DNA of 64,000 bases from Micromonospora zingiberis (GCF_004331455.1 NZ_SJJR01000002.1:186001-250000), one strand, 5' to 3'; shown: positions 42,617-52,332, numbered from the stretch's first letter. The notes: generated by a model not told the origin, from the letters alone. Numbers and translations: made by a program.

Positions 42617-43507
42617 ATGAGCGAGCCGACCGAGTCCCGCAGTCAGCGCGCGGCACGCCGCGCCGGTGAGTTCCCGCCCGCACCCGAACCGCTGCCCCGG
42701 CCGGTGCTCGACAGCCACACCCACCTGGACATCACCGTCAGCGAGGTCGGGGTACCGGGCGCCGGCACCGCCACCGACCCGGTCGGGGCAGCGATCGACA
42801 TCGCCGCCGCCGTGGGTGTCGACCGGCTGGTGCAGGTCGGTGTCGACGTGCAGTCCTCCCGCTGGGGTGCCGAGGTGGCGGAGCGGCATCCCGCCGTGGT
42901 GGCCACCGTGGCACTGCACCCCAACGAGGCGCCCCGCCTGGCCGACCTCGACGCCGCGCTCCGGGAGATCGAGTCGCTGGCTGCCCGGGACCGGGTACGC
43001 GGTGTCGGCGAGACGGGCATGGACTTCTACCGCACCGGCGACGACGGCCGCGCCGCGCAGGAGGAGAGCTTCCGCGCGCACATCGCCATCGCCAAGCGGT
43101 ACGGCAAGGCCCTGGTCATCCACGACCGGGAGGCCCACGCCGACGTGCTGCGCATCCTCGACGACGAAGGTGCGCCGGACACGGTGGTGATGCACTGCTT
43201 CTCCGGCGACGCCGAGTTCGCCGCCGAGTGTGTCCGTCGGGGCTATCTGCTCAGCTTCGCCGGCACGGTCACCTTCGCCAGCGCCGGGTCGCTGCGCGAG
43301 GCCGCCGCGCTGACCCCGCTCGACCAGATCCTGGTCGAGACCGACGCGCCGTACCTCACCCCGACGCCGTACCGGGGCCGGCCGAACGCGTCTTACCTCA
43401 TTCCGCTGACCGTGCGGGCCCTGGCCGCCACCACCGGCGCCGATCTCGACGAACTCTGCGCCGCCATCTCCCGCACCGGCGAGCGGGCCTTCGGCCCCTG
43501 GCACTGA
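42617..43507 (+). CDS. tatD: TatD-family deoxyribonuclease
   Basis: 296 residues from the ATG at 42617; the ATG at 42605 is a close alternative. The metal-dependent hydrolase fold shows the first metal pair in VLDSHTHLDIT near residue 33, GVGETGMDFYRTGD near 132, the His in VIHDREAHAD near 172, MHCFSG near 197, and the final Asp in ILVETDAPYLTP near 240. TatD enzymes are 3'-5' nucleases on DNA. The gene belongs to the metG-tatD-rsmA-ispE core run. In many actinobacteria a resuscitation-promoting factor gene sits between tatD and rsmA; it is absent here. Confidence 0.92.
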   Translation: MSEPTESRSQRAARRAGEFPPAPEPLPRPVLDSHTHLDITVSEVGVPGAGTATDPVGAAIDIAAAVGVDRLVQVGVDVQSSRWGAEVAERHPAVVATVALHPNEAPRLADLDAALREIESLAARDRVRGVGETGMDFYRTGDDGRAAQEESFRAHIAIAKRYGKALVIHDREAHADVLRILDDEGAPDTVVMHCFSGDAEFAAECVRRGYLLSFAGTVTFASAGSLREAAALTPLDQILVETDAPYLTPTPYRGRPNASYLIPLTVRALAATTGADLDELCAAISRTGERAFGPWH

Positions 43508-43522
43508 CCGTCCCGCCTCGCA

Positions 43523-43580
43523 ACGTTAGGAAGGGGCCCTTCCTATACACGAGGCGTTAATAAGGTGCCCTTCCTTGCAC
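43523..43580. repeat. AAGGAAGGGCACC repeat, inverted full copy
   Basis: Between tatD and rsmA the element lies in reverse orientation: TTAGGAAGGGGCCCTTCCTA is followed by CGAGGCGTTAATAAGGTGCC and CTTCCTT. The inner AAGGGGCCCTT is a perfect palindrome. It fills most of the 88 bp gap and ends just before the rsmA promoter box. Confidence 0.8.
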
Positions 43581-43581
43581 G

Positions 43582-43587
43582 TAGGCT
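43582..43587 (+). promoter_or_regulatory. Leaderless-type -10 box of rsmA
   Basis: TAGGCT lies 8 nt before the ATG at 43596 and directly after the repeat. Confidence 0.5.
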
Positions 43588-43595
43588 GTCGGGCT

Positions 43596-44468
43596 ATGGC
43601 CGCAGACCTACTCGGCCCGGCGGAGATCCGGGACCTCGCCGCCCGGCTCGGTGTCGCCCCCACCAAGAAGCTCGGGCAGAACTTCGTGCACGACCCGAAC
43701 ACCGTGCGCCGGATCGTCACCACCGCCGGGCTCACCCCCGACGACGTGGCCCTGGAGGTCGGCCCCGGGCTCGGCTCGCTGACCCTCGCCCTGCTGCCCG
43801 CCGCCGCCCACGTACACGCCGTGGAGATCGACCCGGCGTTGGCCGGCGCGCTGCCCGACACCGCCGCCCGGCACGCCGGCCCGTACGCCGTCCGGCTCAC
43901 CGTGCACCGGGCCGACGCGCTGCGGATCACCGGCACCGAACTGGCCGACCCGGCACCGACGGCGCTGGTGGCGAACCTGCCCTACAACGTGGCCGTGCCG
44001 GTGGTCCTGCACCTACTTGCCGTCCTACCCAGCCTCCGACACGGGCTGGTCATGGTGCAGAAAGAGGTCGCCGACCGCCTCGTCGCCGGCCCCGGTTCCA
44101 AGGTGTACGGCATCCCGTCGGTCAAACTCGCCTGGTACGCCCGCGCCCGCGCCGCCGGGAAGGTGCCCCCGAGCGTGTTCTGGCCGGTGCCCAACGTCGA
44201 CTCCGGCCTGGTCGCCTTCACCCGCCGCGAACCACCCCGCGCCGACGTGCCCCGCGAACAGGTCTTCGCCGTGGTGGACGCGGCCTTCGCGCAGCGCCGC
44301 AAGACGCTGCGGGCCGCCCTGGCCGGCTGGGCCGGTGGCGCCGACCGGGCCGCCGAGGCGCTCACCGCCGCCGGAGTCGACCCCGGCGCCCGGGGGGAGT
44401 CACTCACCGTCGAGCAGTTCGCCGCAGTGGCCGCGTCGGCCGGGAACCGTACGCCGGCAGCGCAGTAG
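43596..44468 (+). CDS. rsmA: 16S rRNA (adenine1518/1519-N6)-dimethyltransferase
   Basis: 290 residues from the ATG at 43596, chosen over 43575 because that start overlaps the repeat. The KsgA signature is complete: [12 protein letters not shown] near residue 24, SAM loop [10 protein letters not shown] near 52, and the catalytic NLPYNVAVP near 127. C-terminal helical domain from about 200 (RRKTLRAAL). The enzyme dimethylates two adjacent adenines near the 3' end of 16S rRNA. It is followed by a short leader and ispE on the same strand, the usual actinobacterial order. Confidence 0.95.
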   Translation: MAADLLGPAEIRDLAARLGVAPTKKLGQNFVHDPNTVRRIVTTAGLTPDDVALEVGPGLGSLTLALLPAAAHVHAVEIDPALAGALPDTAARHAGPYAVRLTVHRADALRITGTELADPAPTALVANLPYNVAVPVVLHLLAVLPSLRHGLVMVQKEVADRLVAGPGSKVYGIPSVKLAWYARARAAGKVPPSVFWPVPNVDSGLVAFTRREPPRADVPREQVFAVVDAAFAQRRKTLRAALAGWAGGADRAAEALTAAGVDPGARGESLTVEQFAAVAASAGNRTPAAQ

Positions 44469-44518
44469 GCTGACGCCGACGCGGGAACCGGCCGCCTGAC
44501 ACCGCCGAGGAGCTGATC

Positions 44519-44569
44519 GTGGAGAAGTCGTTCGACATCCCGTCGCGCGGACGGGGTCGCACCCGGTGA
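44519..44569 (+). CDS. Predicted 16-residue leader ORF overlapping the ispE start
   Basis: GTG 44519 has a GAGGAG ribosome site at the right distance and opens a frame of 16 codons (VEKSFDIPSRGRGRTR). Its TGA stop (44567-44569) overlaps the ispE GTG (44566-44568) in a GTGA junction. The overlap suggests that ispE translation depends on termination of this mini-ORF. It could also be the tail of a lost gene. No family match is possible at this length. Confidence 0.4.
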   Translation: MEKSFDIPSRGRGRTR

Positions 44570-45516
44570 CCGAGCCCTGGCGACGGGACGACGACGAGGA
44601 ACGGCGCGGGGCCAGCGGACCGGTCCGCGTACGGGTGCCCGCCAAGGTCAACCTGCACCTGGGGGTCGGACCGCTGCGACGGGACGGGTACCACGAACTG
44701 AACACCGTCTACCACGCGATCTCGATCTACGACGAGTTGACCGCGCGACGTGGCGACACCCTCACCCTCACCATGGAGGGCGAAGGCACCGGTGAACTCG
44801 CCCTCGACGACTCCAACCTGGTCATCCGGGCCGCCCACGCGCTCGCCGGTTACACCGGCGCGGCGCCACACGCCCGCCTGCACCTGCGCAAGCAGATCCC
44901 GCTCGCCGGTGGCCTCGCCGGCGGCAGCGCCGACGCCGCCGCGACACTTGTCGCCTGCGACGCGCTGTGGGGCACCGGCCTGTCCCGCGACGAACTGGCC
45001 GGCATCGCCGCCGACCTCGGCTCGGACGTGCCCTTCCTGATCCACGGCGGCACCGCACTCGGCACCGGCCGGGGCGAGGCGATCAGTCCGGTACTGGCCC
45101 GCGCCACCTCGTGGCACTGGGTGGTCGCCATCGCCGACGGCGGGCTGTCGACCCCGCAGGCGTACCGCGAACTCGACCGGCTCCGGGAGACCGGCGCGGC
45201 GGGACCAGCGCTCGGCAGCACCGACGCGCTGCTGGCCGCGTTGCGCCAACGCGACCCCCGGGTGCTCGCCCTCGCCCTCGGCAACGACCTTCAGGACGCC
45301 GCCCTGTCCATGCGCCCCTCGCTGGCGGCCACCCTCAAGGCCGGGGAGGCGGCCGGCGCCCTGGCCGGCATCGTCTCCGGCTCCGGCCCCACCTGCGTCT
45401 TCCTCACCGCCGACGCCGCCGACGCCGAACGAGTCGCCGCCGAACTGGAAGCCGCCGGGGTGTGCCGCGAGGCCCGCACCGCCCACGGCCCGGTCCACGG
45501 CGCCCGCGTCACCTGA
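44566..45516 (+). CDS. ispE: 4-diphosphocytidyl-2-C-methyl-D-erythritol kinase
   Basis: 316 residues from the GTG at 44566. The GHMP kinase fold is clear: the substrate-binding AKVNLHLGVG near residue 26, the ATP loop PLAGGLAGGSADAAA near 110, and the C-terminal GIVSGSGPTCVF near 268. IspE phosphorylates CDP-methylerythritol in the non-mevalonate isoprenoid pathway. A sixteen-codon ORF with a good ribosome site ends inside its start codon, so translational coupling is likely. The gene follows rsmA in the conserved order. Confidence 0.95.
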   Translation: MTEPWRRDDDEERRGASGPVRVRVPAKVNLHLGVGPLRRDGYHELNTVYHAISIYDELTARRGDTLTLTMEGEGTGELALDDSNLVIRAAHALAGYTGAAPHARLHLRKQIPLAGGLAGGSADAAATLVACDALWGTGLSRDELAGIAADLGSDVPFLIHGGTALGTGRGEAISPVLARATSWHWVVAIADGGLSTPQAYRELDRLRETGAAGPALGSTDALLAALRQRDPRVLALALGNDLQDAALSMRPSLAATLKAGEAAGALAGIVSGSGPTCVFLTADAADAERVAAELEAAGVCREARTAHGPVHGARVT

Positions 45517-45586
45517 ATTCGAGCACCGGGAAGGGCCGAGACTCGCTCCACAGCGCGGCAGCGTCCTGGAGGCGACGGAGGGCATC

Positions 45587-45826
45587 TTGCATCGGTACAT
45601 GATCTGCGAGCGGGACCCCGCTGTCGCTGGCATATCCAGCCCCGCGAGTGCAGGCCCGGACCACCGCACCGCGGCCTACCTGGACACCCAGCTTCAGGGT
45701 CAAGTGGTTAGCGAACCAGCCGACCTGACGGACATACTGGCAGCGTGGGAGAACGTTCGTGGTGAGGCGATGTCCCACCGGCAGTCGATCGACCTGGTGA
45801 GGGAAGTGGCGGAGACATGGACCTGA
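45587..45826 (+). pseudogene. C-terminal fragment of an XRE/DUF5753 regulator
   Basis: 79 codons from ATG 45587. The segment AAYLDTQLQGQVVSEPADLT and the helix DILAAWENVRGEAMSHRQS match the C-terminal part of DUF5753, the ligand-like domain attached to actinobacterial helix-turn-helix regulators of about 280 residues. The DNA-binding N-terminus is missing; ispE ends only 70 bp upstream. The stop overlaps the DUF397 gene start by ten bases, the normal arrangement for such pairs. I read it as a truncated regulator whose partner survived. Confidence 0.65.
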
Positions 45827-46017
45827 GCGGCGCCCGGTGGCGCAAGAGCACCCGCAGCAGCGGCAACGGCGGCGCCTGCGTCGAGGTTGCCGACAACCTT
45901 CCCGGCGTGGTCCTCGTCCGTGACACGAAGGACCGCGACGGCGGCACCCTGACCTTCACGCCCGCCTCGTGGACGAGCTTCGTCGGGCTGGCGAAGGAGC
46001 ACGGCCCCAACGCCTGA
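45817..46017 (+). CDS. DUF397 protein
   Basis: 66 residues. The DUF397 pattern is complete: WRKSTRSSGNGGACVEVAD, then GVVLVRDTKD and FTPASWTSFVGLAK. These small proteins are encoded directly after XRE/DUF5753 regulators in actinobacteria and are thought to act with them, in some cases as an antitoxin-like or antagonist partner. The N-terminal part of the regulator is lost here, so this copy may be an orphan. Other DUF5753 regulators elsewhere in the genome could still be its partner. Confidence 0.9.
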   Translation: MDLSGARWRKSTRSSGNGGACVEVADNLPGVVLVRDTKDRDGGTLTFTPASWTSFVGLAKEHGPNA

Positions 46018-46180
46018 GCACACCCCGGCACGCCAGCCCTCGGCCCGACCGGCCGAGGGCTTCCGCGTCTGCGCAGCCCCGGAGGCACGGAGGAGCGCGC
46101 AGCGGTCCGCGTACCCTAGAGGCCAGGCGTCCCCAGGTGCCCGCCGGCACCGGGACGCCTTGATCATGGAAGGTGGGTTC

Positions 46181-47989
<1,809 letters not shown>

Positions 47990-48132
47990 TCCCACCGCCG
48001 ACCGGACGGTCCGCGGACCCGGCGCCGGGCGGCGACGCCGCGACCTGCCCAGGGACCCCGTGTGCGGCGTCACACCCCGGGGTGCGGGAGAATCGCCGAC
48101 GACCCTGACCCCACAGCGTTGGAGACACAGAA

Positions 48133-48588
48133 ATGGCCCACACCCCCGTCAACCATCCCGCGCGGCCGATCTACCGGGCGATCGGCGGGCTGATCGGTCT
48201 GTACCTGGTGCTCTTCGGTCTGATCGGCTTCTTCGCCAGCAGCGGTGACTCGTTCTTCGGCCAGGGCGACACCCAGGTGCTCGGGCAGGGAACCAACCTC
48301 GGCTTCTCGCTGTTGAGCGTCGTGTTGGGCGCGGTCGTGCTGGCCGGCACCGCGATCGGCCGCAACCTGGACGTGCTGATCAACCAGTGGAGCGCGTACC
48401 TGATCATGGTGGTCAGCCTGGCCGGGCTCGCCTTCCTGCGTACCGAGGCCAACATCTTCAACCTCAGCGTGGCCACCGTCGTCGTGCTGATGACCCTCAG
48501 CCTGGTGCTGCTGATGGCCGGCATGTACGGCAAGGTCGGCACGGACGACGAGCACGAGGCGTGGCAGAAGGCTCGGCTCGTGCTCTGA
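48133..48588 (+). CDS. DUF4383 membrane protein, copy 1
   Basis: 151 residues, four membrane helices (IYRAIGGLIGLYLVLFGLIG, a helix near 52-72, SAYLIMVVSLAGLAF, and a last one near 120-140). The start NHPARPIYRA is typical of the family. Copy 2 lies 318 bp downstream with the same opening and layout. The family is restricted to actinobacteria and has no known function. It has its own ribosome site (GGAGACACAGAA). Confidence 0.85.
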   Translation: MAHTPVNHPARPIYRAIGGLIGLYLVLFGLIGFFASSGDSFFGQGDTQVLGQGTNLGFSLLSVVLGAVVLAGTAIGRNLDVLINQWSAYLIMVVSLAGLAFLRTEANIFNLSVATVVVLMTLSLVLLMAGMYGKVGTDDEHEAWQKARLVL

Positions 48589-48620
48589 GCTTTGGGCTAA
48601 TTTCGTTGGTTGCGGTGGTG

Positions 48621-48694
48621 GGGTTTCGCCGGATCCCGACCCGCTCCGGGCGGTCAGGCTTGATCCCTGCGCGGGTCGGGCTCCGGCGAAACCC
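48621..48694. repeat. Long inverted repeat between the DUF4383 genes
   Basis: GGGTTTCGCCGGATCCCGAC and CGC at the left pair with GCGGGTCGGGCTCCGGCGAA and ACCC at the right, with one or two mismatches. It could be a terminator for copy 1. The rest of the 48695-48906 gap is G-rich sequence without a gene. Confidence 0.75.
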
Positions 48695-48906
48695 TGTCCT
48701 GGCCGGGCATTCGCGGTGGGCGCACGACCGTGGGTGGGTGGCCTCTGGGTGGGCGCGGTGCGTCGGCGGGTGCGAGCACGCGAACGCGCCGAAAGGCGGG
48801 TGGGTGTCCCCTGGGCGGGTGGGGTGGTTTGGGGGGATTGGGGGGCGGGGGTGACGTGGGTGGGGGACAATTGTCCGGATTGTTTCCCGGTGGCGTGGAG
48901 GCTGGA

Positions 48907-49386
48907 ATGCCGCACTTTCCCATCAACCACCCGGCGCGGCCGTTCTACCGGGCGCTGTCCGGCCTGATCGGGCTCTACATCCTGGTCTTCGGCGTCTGGG
49001 GCACCGTACTGACCCTGGGTGACCCGCTGTTCGCCCGCAACGGCAACTGGGCCCTCGGGCTCCGGACCAACCTGGCCTTCTCGCTCGTCTCGGTGGTCTT
49101 CGGGGCGGTGCTCATCATCGGCGCCTCCCGGCGCGGCAACCTGGGCCACTACATGAACCTGACCGCCGGAGTCGTCTTCCTGACCACCAGCATCCTGATG
49201 ATGTCGGTGCTACAGACCCCCGCCAACTTCCTGAACTTCTCCATGTCGACGGTGGTCGTGTCGATGCTCTTCGGGCTGGTACTGCTCGGCACCGGTCTCT
49301 ACGACAAGGTGGGCCCGCCCGAGCACGCCGAAGCCGAACGCAACCGCCGCTACCACCCCGTCGCCGAGATCCACCGCCGCCGCTGA
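48907..49386 (+). CDS. DUF4383 membrane protein, copy 2
   Basis: 159 residues from the ATG at 48907, with GGAGGCTGGA upstream; the frame is open from 48730 but that stretch is G-rich noise. The same NHPARPFYRA opening and four helices as copy 1 show a tandem duplication. The C-terminus is longer and basic (EAERNRRYHPVAEIHRRR). Its stop codon touches the stop codon of the convergent TetR gene with no space between them. Confidence 0.85.
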   Translation: MPHFPINHPARPFYRALSGLIGLYILVFGVWGTVLTLGDPLFARNGNWALGLRTNLAFSLVSVVFGAVLIIGASRRGNLGHYMNLTAGVVFLTTSILMMSVLQTPANFLNFSMSTVVVSMLFGLVLLGTGLYDKVGPPEHAEAERNRRYHPVAEIHRRR

Positions 49387-50070
49387 TCAGCGCCCGGCGG
49401 TGATCAGCCCCGGCTTCGCCTCCAGGTGCGACAGCCCGTTCCAGGACAGGTTCACCAGGTGCGCCGCCACCGTCTCCTTGCGCGGCTTGCGTACCTCCAA
49501 CCACCAGCGGCCAGTCAGCGCGACCATGCCCACCAGCGCCTGCGCGTACAACTCCGCCAACTTCGGGTCGTACCCACGACTGGAGAACTCCGCGCCCAGG
49601 ATGTGCTCCACCTGATGCGCCACGTCGTTCATCACGCTGCTGAAGTTGCCGGTCGCCGAGAGCACCGGTGACTCCCGTACCAGCACCCGGAAGCCGCTCG
49701 TCTCCTCCTCGATGTACCCGAGCAGGGCCAACGCCGCCTGCTCCAGCAACTCGCGCGGATGGCCCGCGGTCAGCGCCGTGGTGATCCGGTCCAGCAGCGA
49801 CCGCACCTCCCGGTCCACCACCACCGCGTAGAGCCCCTCCTTGCCGCCGAAGTGCTCGTACACCACCGGCTTGGACACCTTGGCGCGCGATGCCACCTCC
49901 TCTATGGAGGTGGCATCGAAACCCCGCTCAGCGAAGATCTGCCGACCGATCGAGATCAGCTGTTCGCGACGCTGAGCAGCCGACATGCGTACCCGCGAGG
50001 GCTTGGTCGACGCGGCGCGAACCGTACGCCGAGGCCGCTTGTCGCCCTCGCCGCTGGGAACCTCGGCCAT
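49387..50070 (-). CDS. TetR-family regulator, probably of the adjacent desaturase
   Basis: 227 residues from the ATG at 50070, with GAGGTGACGAG upstream. The N-terminal helix-turn-helix is clear (FAERGFDATSIEEVASRAKV, then SKPVVYEHFGGKEGLYA). The ligand domain follows (about 90-215). It is encoded downstream of an acyl-CoA desaturase gene on the same strand, 112 bp away. Both upstream regions carry a short palindrome with the core GTAACTT, so the protein probably represses the desaturase and itself in response to acyl-CoA. This regulation is inferred from the sites and gene order only. Confidence 0.88.
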   Translation of the reverse strand: MAEVPSGEGDKRPRRTVRAASTKPSRVRMSAAQRREQLISIGRQIFAERGFDATSIEEVASRAKVSKPVVYEHFGGKEGLYAVVVDREVRSLLDRITTALTAGHPRELLEQAALALLGYIEEETSGFRVLVRESPVLSATGNFSSVMNDVAHQVEHILGAEFSSRGYDPKLAELYAQALVGMVALTGRWWLEVRKPRKETVAAHLVNLSWNGLSHLEAKPGLITAGR

Positions 50071-50150
50071 CTCGTCACCTCGGTGGCGCTCGGTGACGCC
50101 CTGTCGTGGGATGTTGCCTGCGTTCTGCCCGGTCACCCGAACATACTGCC

Positions 50151-50165
50151 AGGTAACTTGCCGGT
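50151..50165. promoter_or_regulatory. Putative TetR operator upstream of tetR
   Basis: AGGTAACTTGCCGGT is a near palindrome that shares the GTAACTT core with the site before the desaturase gene (51195-51207). It lies about 80 bp before the tetR start. Confidence 0.4.
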
Positions 50166-50182
50166 GGCGTGTCCGGTCACCG

Positions 50183-51145
50183 CTACGCCGCCTGGTCCGC
50201 CGACTTGGCCAGCTTCGCCGCGATCCGCTCCGGCTTCGGCCAGCGCACGTCCCACGCCGCACCGAACTTCTCGAACAGCCAGATGACCCGGGCCGAGATG
50301 TCGATCTGACCGCGCAGGACGCCGTGCCGGGCGCTCGTCGGGTCGGCGTGATGCAGGTTGTGCCAGCTCTCCCCGAACGACACCAGCGCCAACGGCCAGA
50401 AGTTCGAGGCCCGGTCACCGTGGCGCATCATGAACGGCCGCTCCCCGTACACGTGACACACCGAGTTGATCGACCAGGTGACGTGGTGCAGCAGCGAGAT
50501 GCGGACCAGCCCGCCCCAGAACAGCGCGGTCAGCGCCCCCTGCCAGGACCAGGTCAACAACCCACCCATCAGCGCCGGGCCGAGCACCGAGATGATCACC
50601 ATCGCCGGGAAGAGGCGGTCCATCCGCCGGATGTCCCGGTCGTTGAGCAGGTCCGGGGCGAAGCGCTCCCGGTTGGACAACTCCCGACCGAACAGCCAAC
50701 CGATGTGCGCGTGGAACAACCCCTTGGTCAGGCCGCGCAGGGTGGCGCCGAACCGCCACGGCGAGTGCGGATCCCCCTCCAGGTCGGAGAACGCGTGGTG
50801 CCGGCGGTGATCGGCCACCCACTGGATGATCTCGCCCTGCACGGCCAGCGAACCGGACCCGGCCAGGGCGACCCGCAGCCACCGCTTTGCCTTGAACGAG
50901 CCGTGGGTGAAGTAGCGGTGGTAGCCCACCGTGATGCCCAGGCCGGACAGCACGTACCAGAACGCGGCGACGCCCACGTCGACCCAGCTGAGCCAGCCGC
51001 CCCAGGCCACCGGCACGGCGGCGATCAGCGCCGCGAACGGAATCACGACAAAGGCCCACAACGCGACGAGAATGCCGCGCGACTGGGCGCCCTGGGTGAG
51101 CGGTTTCGGGCCGGTGGGGTGGGTATCGAGCAGGCCGGTGGACAT
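50183..51145 (-). CDS. Acyl-CoA delta-9 fatty acid desaturase
   Basis: 320 residues with four membrane helices. All three histidine boxes of the membrane desaturase class are present: HRYFTH near residue 76, HRRHH near 113 and HNLHH near 266. They bind the di-iron centre. Acyl-CoA desaturases of this length put the double bond at C9 of palmitoyl- and stearoyl-CoA, using an outside electron donor, and so set membrane fluidity. The TetR gene downstream and the palindrome CCGTAACTTACGG upstream indicate local regulation. No reductase gene is adjacent. Confidence 0.92.
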   Translation of the reverse strand: MSTGLLDTHPTGPKPLTQGAQSRGILVALWAFVVIPFAALIAAVPVAWGGWLSWVDVGVAAFWYVLSGLGITVGYHRYFTHGSFKAKRWLRVALAGSGSLAVQGEIIQWVADHRRHHAFSDLEGDPHSPWRFGATLRGLTKGLFHAHIGWLFGRELSNRERFAPDLLNDRDIRRMDRLFPAMVIISVLGPALMGGLLTWSWQGALTALFWGGLVRISLLHHVTWSINSVCHVYGERPFMMRHGDRASNFWPLALVSFGESWHNLHHADPTSARHGVLRGQIDISARVIWLFEKFGAAWDVRWPKPERIAAKLAKSADQAA

Positions 51146-51194
51146 GGCACCTCACACAGGGACGGCGGCAAAACACGAAACTACGGCTACGTCA

Positions 51195-51207
51195 CCGTAA
51201 CTTACGG
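51195..51207. promoter_or_regulatory. Palindromic operator upstream of the desaturase
   Basis: CCGTAACTTACGG is a perfect 6+1+6 palindrome 50 bp upstream of the desaturase ATG. Confidence 0.5.
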
Positions 51208-51268
51208 GCCCGGTAGATCACATCAGACAGCGACGTGAACCGATGCCAAAGCTGTCGTACCTGGGACC

Positions 51269-51274
51269 TAGCCT
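51269..51274 (+). promoter_or_regulatory. Leaderless-type -10 box of the 51282 gene
   Basis: TAGCCT lies 7 nt before the ATG at 51282. Confidence 0.5.
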
Positions 51275-51281
51275 CCGCCGC

Positions 51282-52133
51282 ATGACCGAACCCCGCGCCG
51301 ACGACGTCCGCCGCCTCCGCACCGAGGAGCAGCTCTCCGTCCGCGAGATCCGGGCCCGCACCGGTCTCGGCCGCAACCGGGTGTACGAGTTACTGCGCGG
51401 CGTCCCGCCGCCAGCGCGTACCCGGCGCCGCAACGCCAAGGACGACCTGCGCGCCGAGGCGGTCGCCCTGCGCTCGACGGGGCACTCCGTACCGGAGATC
51501 GCACGACGGCTGGGCGTGAGCAGGTCGACGGCGTACCTCTGGGTGCGACACCTGCCGCTGGACCGTGATCCGGAGGAGCAGCAGCGCCGCCGAGCCCACT
51601 CGAAAACCATGACGGACGCTCGGTGGGCGGCGCACCGCCAGGCACGCGACGAGGCGCAGGCGGCAGCGCATGCCTCGGCCGCGCGTACCGTCGGCGAGCT
51701 CGATGACCGGGACGTGCTGCTGCTCGGTGCGGTCAGCTACTGGTGTGAGGGCACCAAGTCGAAGCCGTGGCGCCGTGACGACCATGTGCAGTTCGTCAAC
51801 AGTGACCCCGGGCTGCTGTCGGTCTTCCTCCGATTCCTGGAGGTCTGCGGGGTCGACCGCACCGTGCCGACCTACCGGGTGAGCATCCACGAAACCGCCG
51901 ACGCCGAGGCCGCTGCCGACTGGTGGGCGCGGGAGTTGGCGCTGCCGCGTGACCGTTTCCGGCGGGCGAGCCTGAAGAAACACAAGGCCACGACGGCTCG
52001 CCGGAACGTCGGTGAGACCTATCGCGGCTGCCTCGTGATCAACGTGCCGGGCAGTCGCGAGCTCTACTGGCGAATTGAAGGTATGATCGCCGAGCTGTTT
52101 CGGTCCGTGACGGCACGCCTGAGCATTCGTTGA
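51282..52133 (+). CDS. Double-HTH protein with LAGLIDADG-like C-terminal domain
   Basis: 283 residues from the ATG at 51282, chosen because TAGCCT lies 7 nt before it; the frame is open from 51243. Two resolvase-type helix-turn-helix units occur at about residues 7-40 (SVREIRARTGLGRNRVYELL) and 60-90 (VPEIARRLGVSRSTAYLWV). A basic linker leads to a domain (about 135-283) whose pattern, LLLGAVSYWCEGTKSK, then VQFVNSDPGLLSVFLRFL and CLVINVPGSRELYWRIEGMI, resembles a single-motif LAGLIDADG homing-endonuclease fold, also seen in WhiA. The acidic catalytic position of the motif is occupied by Glu. It could be a nuclease, or a regulator using the fold for DNA binding. It ends 26 bp before tRNA-Gln. 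Confidence 0.6.
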   Translation: MTEPRADDVRRLRTEEQLSVREIRARTGLGRNRVYELLRGVPPPARTRRRNAKDDLRAEAVALRSTGHSVPEIARRLGVSRSTAYLWVRHLPLDRDPEEQQRRRAHSKTMTDARWAAHRQARDEAQAAAHASAARTVGELDDRDVLLLGAVSYWCEGTKSKPWRRDDHVQFVNSDPGLLSVFLRFLEVCGVDRTVPTYRVSIHETADAEAAADWWARELALPRDRFRRASLKKHKATTARRNVGETYRGCLVINVPGSRELYWRIEGMIAELFRSVTARLSIR

Positions 52134-52159
52134 TGTGGCGTCACGGGTTGACACGTCAA

Positions 52160-52231
52160 TGGGGTGTGGGGTAACGGCAACCCGCAGGCCTTTGGAGCCT
52201 TGAGCTCCTGGTTCGAATCCAGGCACCCCAG
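52160..52231 (+). tRNA. tRNA-Gln (TTG anticodon)
   Basis: 72 nt without an encoded CCA. The acceptor stem TGGGGTG pairs with CACCCCA and starts with the U1-A72 pair typical of glutamine tRNAs. The anticodon loop CTTTGGA gives anticodon TTG. The T arm is CCTGG-TTCGAAT-CCAGG. The first pair of the anticodon stem looks mismatched (C27/T43); the rest pairs well. Confidence 0.9.
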
Positions 52232-52332
52232 CACGAGCGGATGTGCTGCCGATCCTCGTGGCCCTGCCAATCGCGGCGGATTGTCTGGTTAGCATGGCCG
52301 CGAGACTGTCCGCGTCCGACGGGAGCCACGTC

